Below are positions 58,441 through 64,000 of a DNA stretch of 64,000 nt, one piece after another. The position numbers and the translations under genes are program-made. The stretch is from Mactromeris polynyma (taxonomy: Eukaryota; Mollusca; Bivalvia; Venerida; Mactridae): NCBI GenBank assembly GCA_032209605.1, contig JASFXZ010000037.1:806001-870000 (forward strand), in the 5' to 3' direction. The notes beneath the pieces were generated by a model that worked only from the letters and a program-made list of their open reading frames with translations, was not told where the DNA came from and did not search any database. Position 1 is the first letter of the stretch. Every line of letters starts with the position of its first letter.

Positions 58441-59880
58441 TCTCACATATTTATGTAAACCAAGGTATAAATGTACCAGAAAAAAATCAAAGAATTTGAG
58501 TGCAATACTTCTGAAAAGTTATCTGAACAGGATAAGTGTAATTGAAATAAAATAGAATGAAGTATACCAGAGGGATCATGCAATTGATGAGAACACTTCT
58601 GATAATAGACCTCAACTCTTCAATCCATCATTTTGTTCAAACAAACTACATGCAGTAAAACCATTTAGTAGTATCACACTAAAAGGAAAAGTATTGTCTT
58701 ATCTATCAAATACAAGTTTCACTTGTAACAAGAAAATTGCGGATAACAGCACAAAACAGCATCTTCATTGCTGAAGGTAAGTGCCAAAATCAACAGTGTC
58801 AAGTTTATGGATCAGTCTCTAAAACAATAATTGATAGTAAACATTGTGAGGAACGACAAAAGCCTAAGCAAACAGCAATAACCAAACTTCATACAACAAT
58901 AAAAGGAAACAGTGTGGTTGAGTTTGTTTATCCTCGCCACTGGGATATCTCATATGGGCGAGCAGAAAAAGGAAACATTAAATATTTAATGTTGTTATAC
59001 ACCGAGCTATCATATAGATGTCAATATTCACATCAAACACATTCAATGATAAGGGAGAGGCATGATTACATTGGTACAGTATCGACAGTTTGGTAACATA
59101 ATGCTTAACAATGCTTTAATCCAATTCAATGAAAAATGACAATCATCGAACCATATTTGTTATCATATGTGAAGCTGACAAACAGTTAATTGGCCAACAC
59201 ATCATTAATTAGTGAGCAATTAATTGTGTGGTTAATAACAAAATCCTAAAGATGGACATCACAGTGAACAGGATCAATGAAAACAGAATGCTATATTCAC
59301 TTCATAAAATCACTTACCAATCAGATGTTTTCATATAACTCTGTATAATGAGGTTAATGAGCTCAGTCATTATACTAGCTAGAATACACACAACTTATTT
59401 GTTCACAGCATTCACAAGTCAGAGGGATGTATCTCATACAAACATTAAACACTAAATTATTCAAATCAAAGGTCCATGTTCAAAGATATGGTGCATTAAT
59501 GGAGTTTTATTCATCCCTAAAACATGCTTTTCACAAAATGTGGAATTTTGTAATCATTTTCATGTGTTTAGTTCCATCTATGATACTTCGTAATATTTTA
59601 ACTATGTTGAAGTACAAAGAACAGTGCCTTTTAGATATTCTGTGATATTGTGTTAATTCGTCAGTGTCTAGTAAGCCAAGTTTGGCTGGGCATAAAATAT
59701 TTTTTATGTTTTCACTTTGTAAGTTGTACTGCAATATTTTATGTTTGACATTATAATAAACTACAAGATTCCAACCTACAAATGTTCAATCATTTAGAGA
59801 TGGTGTCTATTTGTAGGAGATGTAGAGTCTTGACACGCAGCCACACTGTAATACCAAGTCAAAGTCATGTGACATGATAC
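58441..59880. other. intronic DNA, nothing firmly recognised
   Basis: A 119-codon open frame (58737-59096, plus strand) has no recognisable motif, no splice context and average composition. I do not call it a gene. Confidence 0.4.
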
Positions 59881-59882
59881 CA

Positions 59883-60018
59883 CACCCAGTCACAATGACC
59901 TCATATTGGGCCAACCTGTGCCCAACTACTGCCCCTTCCAAAGGGCTCACACCCAGTCACAATAACCTCACAATTGGGTCAGACCTGCCCAACTACTAGT
60001 TGCCCCTTCCAAAGGTAT
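59883..60018. repeat. imperfect 68-bp tandem duplication
   Basis: Two copies each with ACACCCAGTCACAATGACCT-like, TTGGGCC, CCCAACTACT and GCCCCTTCCAAAGG blocks, starting near 59883 and 59951. Confidence 0.85.
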
Positions 60019-60364
60019 CAGAGCCTAACAATGTTGAGCATAAGTAAGAAAGTTACCTAGTACCATTTATACAACACTGGAATGTTGAAGGGACAAGAAC
60101 ACACAACCAAGGCTGAACCACATTTATAACCATCGGGTCAGGTTTCTCAAATAAGAAATTAATAGGGGTTCTAACAGCTGAAAGTTCTCAAACCTGAAGA
60201 TTTGCCGGGGGGTCAGAAGTCATGTCAAAAAATCTCAATCACTCAGCTGCTTTGCTCGAAGCTTCAATGACCCAGCATAATCAGATGCAAGCGTCTGATG
60301 ATCTAGACTATTGAAACGCATTCATACACAAAAACGTTTTGTACCAGTCGCGATTCCGCCCCTA

Positions 60365-60382
60365 CCCCCCCCCCCCCCCCCC
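60365..60382 (+). repeat. homopolymer run of 18 C
   Basis: Uninterrupted C run directly left of family D copy 2. Its length is uncertain in sequencing. Confidence 0.93.
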
Positions 60383-60391
60383 GAAATCATC

Positions 60392-60606
60392 AGATTTATA
60401 GTGTGATTTTATTAACCGCAAACATATGAATATATTACCTGGACCATTACATTTCAAAATAGGCGTATTGAAATGTTCCTGTTTGTCCATAAGCTTGATG
60501 AAAACAAAGTCGCTTCACACACGAGAGCATTTCCTTACCTAAATCGGTCCTGAAAGTTCATACACCTGTTCGCGGTCAATCTAACAGCATTATACATAAA
60601 AGTGAC
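60392..60606 (-). repeat. dispersed repeat family D, copy 2
   Basis: Inverse counterpart of 55446-55650, with a few insertions. Confidence 0.82.
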
Positions 60607-61295
60607 CCTGGAGCCTCTAAATCCGGATTAATCCGGAACTTTAGAAACCCTGATAAACCAAGTAAAACATTACCAAAACTAAAGTAGAAATCACTACACA
60701 GCTTTTCTTGCAATGTGAATAAGCTCAGTGGTATTGTTGGAGGTATTCAGACATTAATACTTTTATGTTCACATTATCACCAGTATTTGTCTTGCCCTTA
60801 TAGCTTCGGTAAAGCTATTAGTATAAATCAGTATTGTTTTGTCATCTGGAGCATAGTGGTGCGAGAAGCAGAGTGTTTTGTATTAGATTCAATGTAACAA
60901 ACTGCATTTATACACACAAATTAGACAAAACAGAACATACTAGATAGGACCTGAATTAATATAACAACCCACAGCAAACATTAGAGAAAATCCCAAATGG
61001 ACAAGTCAGAAATAAGTGTAACAATACAGTAGCCACATAATTACTTTATTTACAAATCACTCACATTACACTGCCAATGTTTTTTGATGGACAGACAGTG
61101 TAATTAAGCATTAGTTTATTCAATAATATGTCTGCCAATGACCAGAAACGGTCTTCAATATAAAATGAAAATGGATCAGGTTCACACATCAGCAATGTTA
61201 TCACAATAGGGGTTGTAATTATTAAACCAAGATTTGTCTGTATATTCAATGTTTATCCCTCAGTAATCAATTTCATCACAGGACCATTAGTAACT
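60607..61295. other. intronic DNA, nothing recognised
   Basis: No exon or recurring repeat recognised. Confidence 0.4.
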
Positions 61296-61297
61296 AT

Positions 61298-61380
61298 AGT
61301 CCTGTGAACAATATGAGCTTAACTATTGAAAGGTGCTTAGTCCTGTGAACAATATGAGCTTAACTATTGAAAGGTGCTAT
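61298..61380. repeat. 41-bp tandem duplication
   Basis: Two copies of TAGTCCTGTGAACAATATGA continuing to GAAAGGTGCT, nearly identical. Confidence 0.92.
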
Positions 61381-61381
61381 C

Positions 61382-61680
61382 AACAAGAGGCCAAAGAGGG
61401 GCTGATGCTCTAATGGCTTTATTGTGCGAATGTCTAATTCGATGTCAGAAATCTTACGTGCAGAGCAAGTTTGATTCAAACATGTTCATCGGTTCATGAG
61501 AAGAAGTCAAATGAAAGTTTTCTATTTTTAGCTCTGGCAGCCATATTGAGCAATCAATCAAAACTGTTTGAACAATATTGAGAAAGGGTCATGCCAGGAT
61601 GCTACAGAGGAAGTTTGATGCAAATCTTTCATCGATTTATGATAAGATGTTTGATGGTTCAAAGTCAAACTGCTATCAAA
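61382..61680 (+). repeat. Probable dispersed repeat with AACAAGAGGCC head
   Basis: Head CAACAAGAGGCCAAAGAGGG then CTGATGCTCTAATGG, with a body containing CTCTGGCAGCCATATTGA. The style matches molluscan interspersed repeats. No second body copy was found in this window. Confidence 0.5.
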
Positions 61681-61904
61681 GGCATTGTATGGCTCAGAGA
61701 TTAACATTCTGTTTTATTTTCCCATTAAATGTCGATTTAAATAAAAATGCCTCAATTAATTATTGTATCATAAAATAAATGGGTTTAAAATATCAAGGAG
61801 TAATTCCAAAAACATACCATTAAATATACTTGCGCAATGACCGTGAGGTCAGTTTCCATCAAGTCACTCAAAACATGTGGACTTGATTGACAAATACATC
61901 AGTC

Positions 61905-62000
61905 ATGCTTCATACAGAACTTCCCGAAAATGTCAAGAACTTTTCAAGTACTTTTCCTACCATTTTCAAGGATAGGTTTTGTCTTATGACAATGTCCCTT
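61905..62000. repeat. TTTTCAAG-rich dispersed repeat, copy 2
   Basis: CATACAGAACTTCCCGAAAA followed by ACTTTTCAAGTACTTTTCC, matching the start of the copy at 56150. Confidence 0.65.
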
Positions 62001-62554
62001 TTTTCTATAGCATAGGACTTCGTTTTTCACCGTAATCCTTTTTAGTGTTTCTTTGAAATTACTTAAGGCTACAAATCATTTGTAATTAGAACTTTTAGGA
62101 TGATTTACGACAGCACTGCTATTTTATTTCTTGATATTAAAGTTAAACTTACTTCATTCTGTTATTTAAGTTTAAACAATACGTTTCATTATCAATCATT
62201 CAAATTGAAAAATGAAGATAATTCCAAACACAAGTCGATCACATGCAAGCAGCAATGCATGTTTAAAACAGGTGGCTGTACACAAAAATAGGCCAAAAAT
62301 GAAACATAAACTAAACATTCAGTGAGGTAAATTATATGTGAATAGTCATAACACAGACTATGAGACATAAATCAATAATATTCAGACAACAAAATATTAA
62401 TCTGAATTGACTACGGTATATAAATTTTGATTCCTTGTAAAATACGGAGTGGGACTGCATTACGGACCGATTTTATCGTAAACTAGACCTGAAATAGAAA
62501 GTGACTAAATGGTTATTTGATTGATAATTGTGGCATAAACGTGCATTTTGAATT
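62001..62554. other. intronic AT-rich DNA, nothing recognised
   Basis: No exon or recurring repeat recognised. Confidence 0.4.
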
Positions 62555-63090
62555 TTTCTCGGCAATGTCTTGCGTACGCTCACACACAGCGCTTTGATTC
62601 CACTAGCGTTACATTCACACGCTGCTGCCAGTATATTTTGATATTTGACCTTACGAAATCACCGTTCGTTCCTGATACTAAATTTCATTGGTCGGCACGA
62701 TCACGTGACAACTGAGCTTAAAATAGATGGATATTTTCCAGTGCTATAACCAATCAAATGTGTACACAATGTAATACCTTACGTGTCAAAGGAAATTTTG
62801 ACTATCAAGCTAATCGGATTAAGCATTTACAGAAGGCAGTGTTTTGTTCTTTCATCGGGGATTGTACCGATACATATTACAAACTGTGGCGAATTTGAGT
62901 AACAAGATGCTGAGTAATGAGATGACGCAATTTAAAATATACGCATAATCCACATGGACAGCTGTTTAAATGACCTTAAATCACTACACATATACAGGCA
63001 TCGGTATAATATTGGCATTCCGACAAAGCGATAGTCACTTACGTTAGATTTATTTAGTTTTTCTAGCAATTTTCATTGTCACAGCGCAAT
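62555..63090 (-). repeat. dispersed repeat family C, copy 2
   Basis: Inverse counterpart of 41346-41948. It stands alone here, without family B sequence around it, which supports family C as an independent repeat. Confidence 0.85.
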
Positions 63091-64000
63091 TTCAAGAAAA
63101 ATCGAATTGGCTCAAATCGTCAAAAAGTATGACTTTCCAAATTTGGCAAATAATTAACTGTTAGCCAATGTTTTATTCCACTCAATTTCGATGATAAATG
63201 TGGTTAATAGCCGCTCAGACCGCAATCAAATCTGGCAACCAAGTTTTGAAAACTAGAATCAGTAATTTGTAGTATAATAACAATTCCTTCAATGCTAATT
63301 GTAGGTGATCTTCACTTTATTCTTAATGAAACTACAATCTATAATTATTTTAATGCTAAATGTTTACGAATACTTAGTTCTGTGTATCTCATTAAAACAT
63401 TAACAGAAACACAAATCATTAAAGAATGGTTAATTAATCAGTAATACTCCAGTCACAAAAGTTTGTAACAGAAATCAATGAAATATTCAGATGTTGAATC
63501 ATAAAAGATAACTAGTGAGAGAGTAAATCAACAGGTAGAAATTGATCTTCAGAAGTTTGTTTGAAAATTGAAAAAAGTAATATGAAATACAGGTGATAGT
63601 GCCAAAATAATTAACTTATAAAACAGCTTCAGACAGAAACAAAAACCATATGGCCTAGAAAATTGAAGAAATATCAGCTTGAGTTAAGTCTCATCGTAAA
63701 TCAGGCACTATTATAAGTTCACTACCATTGTGCACAATCTTGCAGTATTGATCAAAATGATAAACTTCCATTAATAATAAATATGAAAGCAATTGTGGAG
63801 CTTAACTTCGGCTTCAATAATTGAAAGTGATTTTTTGCTTAAAATGGCTGCTTCAGAAGCCTCTTTATGATTCAACTCAATGAATATAATTCAAATGGTG
63901 TACTGCCACTTTACAGTCAGTTTTACTAACATTTTGATATCAAATATAAAGCATTTGTCAGGGCTCAACACTAACGGCAACCAATTTCTAAAACTACTTG
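63091..64000. other. PKC intron, nothing recognised
   Basis: AT-rich sequence to the window edge, with no exon for the first half of C1A recognised. Confidence 0.4.

Noticed and set aside
58737..59096. 119-codon open frame as a gene
   Set aside because: No recognisable motif, no splice or promoter context, and a length reachable by chance in 64 kb.

Overview
Eukaryotic genomic DNA with a low gene density, AT-rich and heavily loaded with repeats. The organism is most likely a mollusc, probably a bivalve. This is inferred from the style of the dispersed repeats: modular elements carrying tandem cores built around 'gaccttgacctt', heads of the type 'caagagggccaagatg', and a tRNA-derived SINE. 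No species call is made.

Host gene. Two short minus-strand exons with correct splice sites encode consecutive pieces of a conventional protein kinase C. Exon 50294-50376 gives the second half of the C1A zinc finger and the CPGAD linker. Exon 10690-10798 gives the first half of C1B. The window therefore lies inside one PKC gene running right to left: a 39.5-kb intron separates these two exons, and at least 10.7 kb and 13.6 kb of flanking intron lie on either side. I found no other host exon. Nearly everything else is intronic repeat.

Layout. 1-4470 is a 66-bp satellite with an internal duplication of about 1.6 kb. 4500-10690 is intron with a small VNTR, a 24-base G run, a copy of repeat family B and a TIR element (8780-9253). 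10799-24068 is intron with a Harbinger-derived nonautonomous element (13365-13935) inside older repeat family A, tandem-core elements, and a 1.6-kb TAA-flanked TIR element (21352-22977). 24069-30522 is a structurally complete PIF/Harbinger transposon: near-perfect 40-bp TIRs, TTA target duplications, a three-exon MADF-BESS-type gene on the plus strand, an intact DDE transposase gene on the minus strand, 11-bp subterminal repeat arrays, and an inserted SINE with a perfect 11-bp target duplication. 30978-31408 is a second, smaller TTA-flanked element. 31600-50290 is intron with nested repeats, best seen at 40334-42274, where a TA-flanked TIR element contains a family B copy that itself contains family C. 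52155-54098 is a 36-bp tandem array of about 54 units, open in four of six frames but judged non-coding. 54500-64000 is intron with a hAT-like MITE, a 143-bp MITE and paired dispersed repeats.

The two transposon genes probably act together: in PIF/Harbinger elements a DNA-binding accessory protein works with the transposase at the element ends. The 11-bp subterminal arrays are natural candidates for its binding sites; that part is inference.
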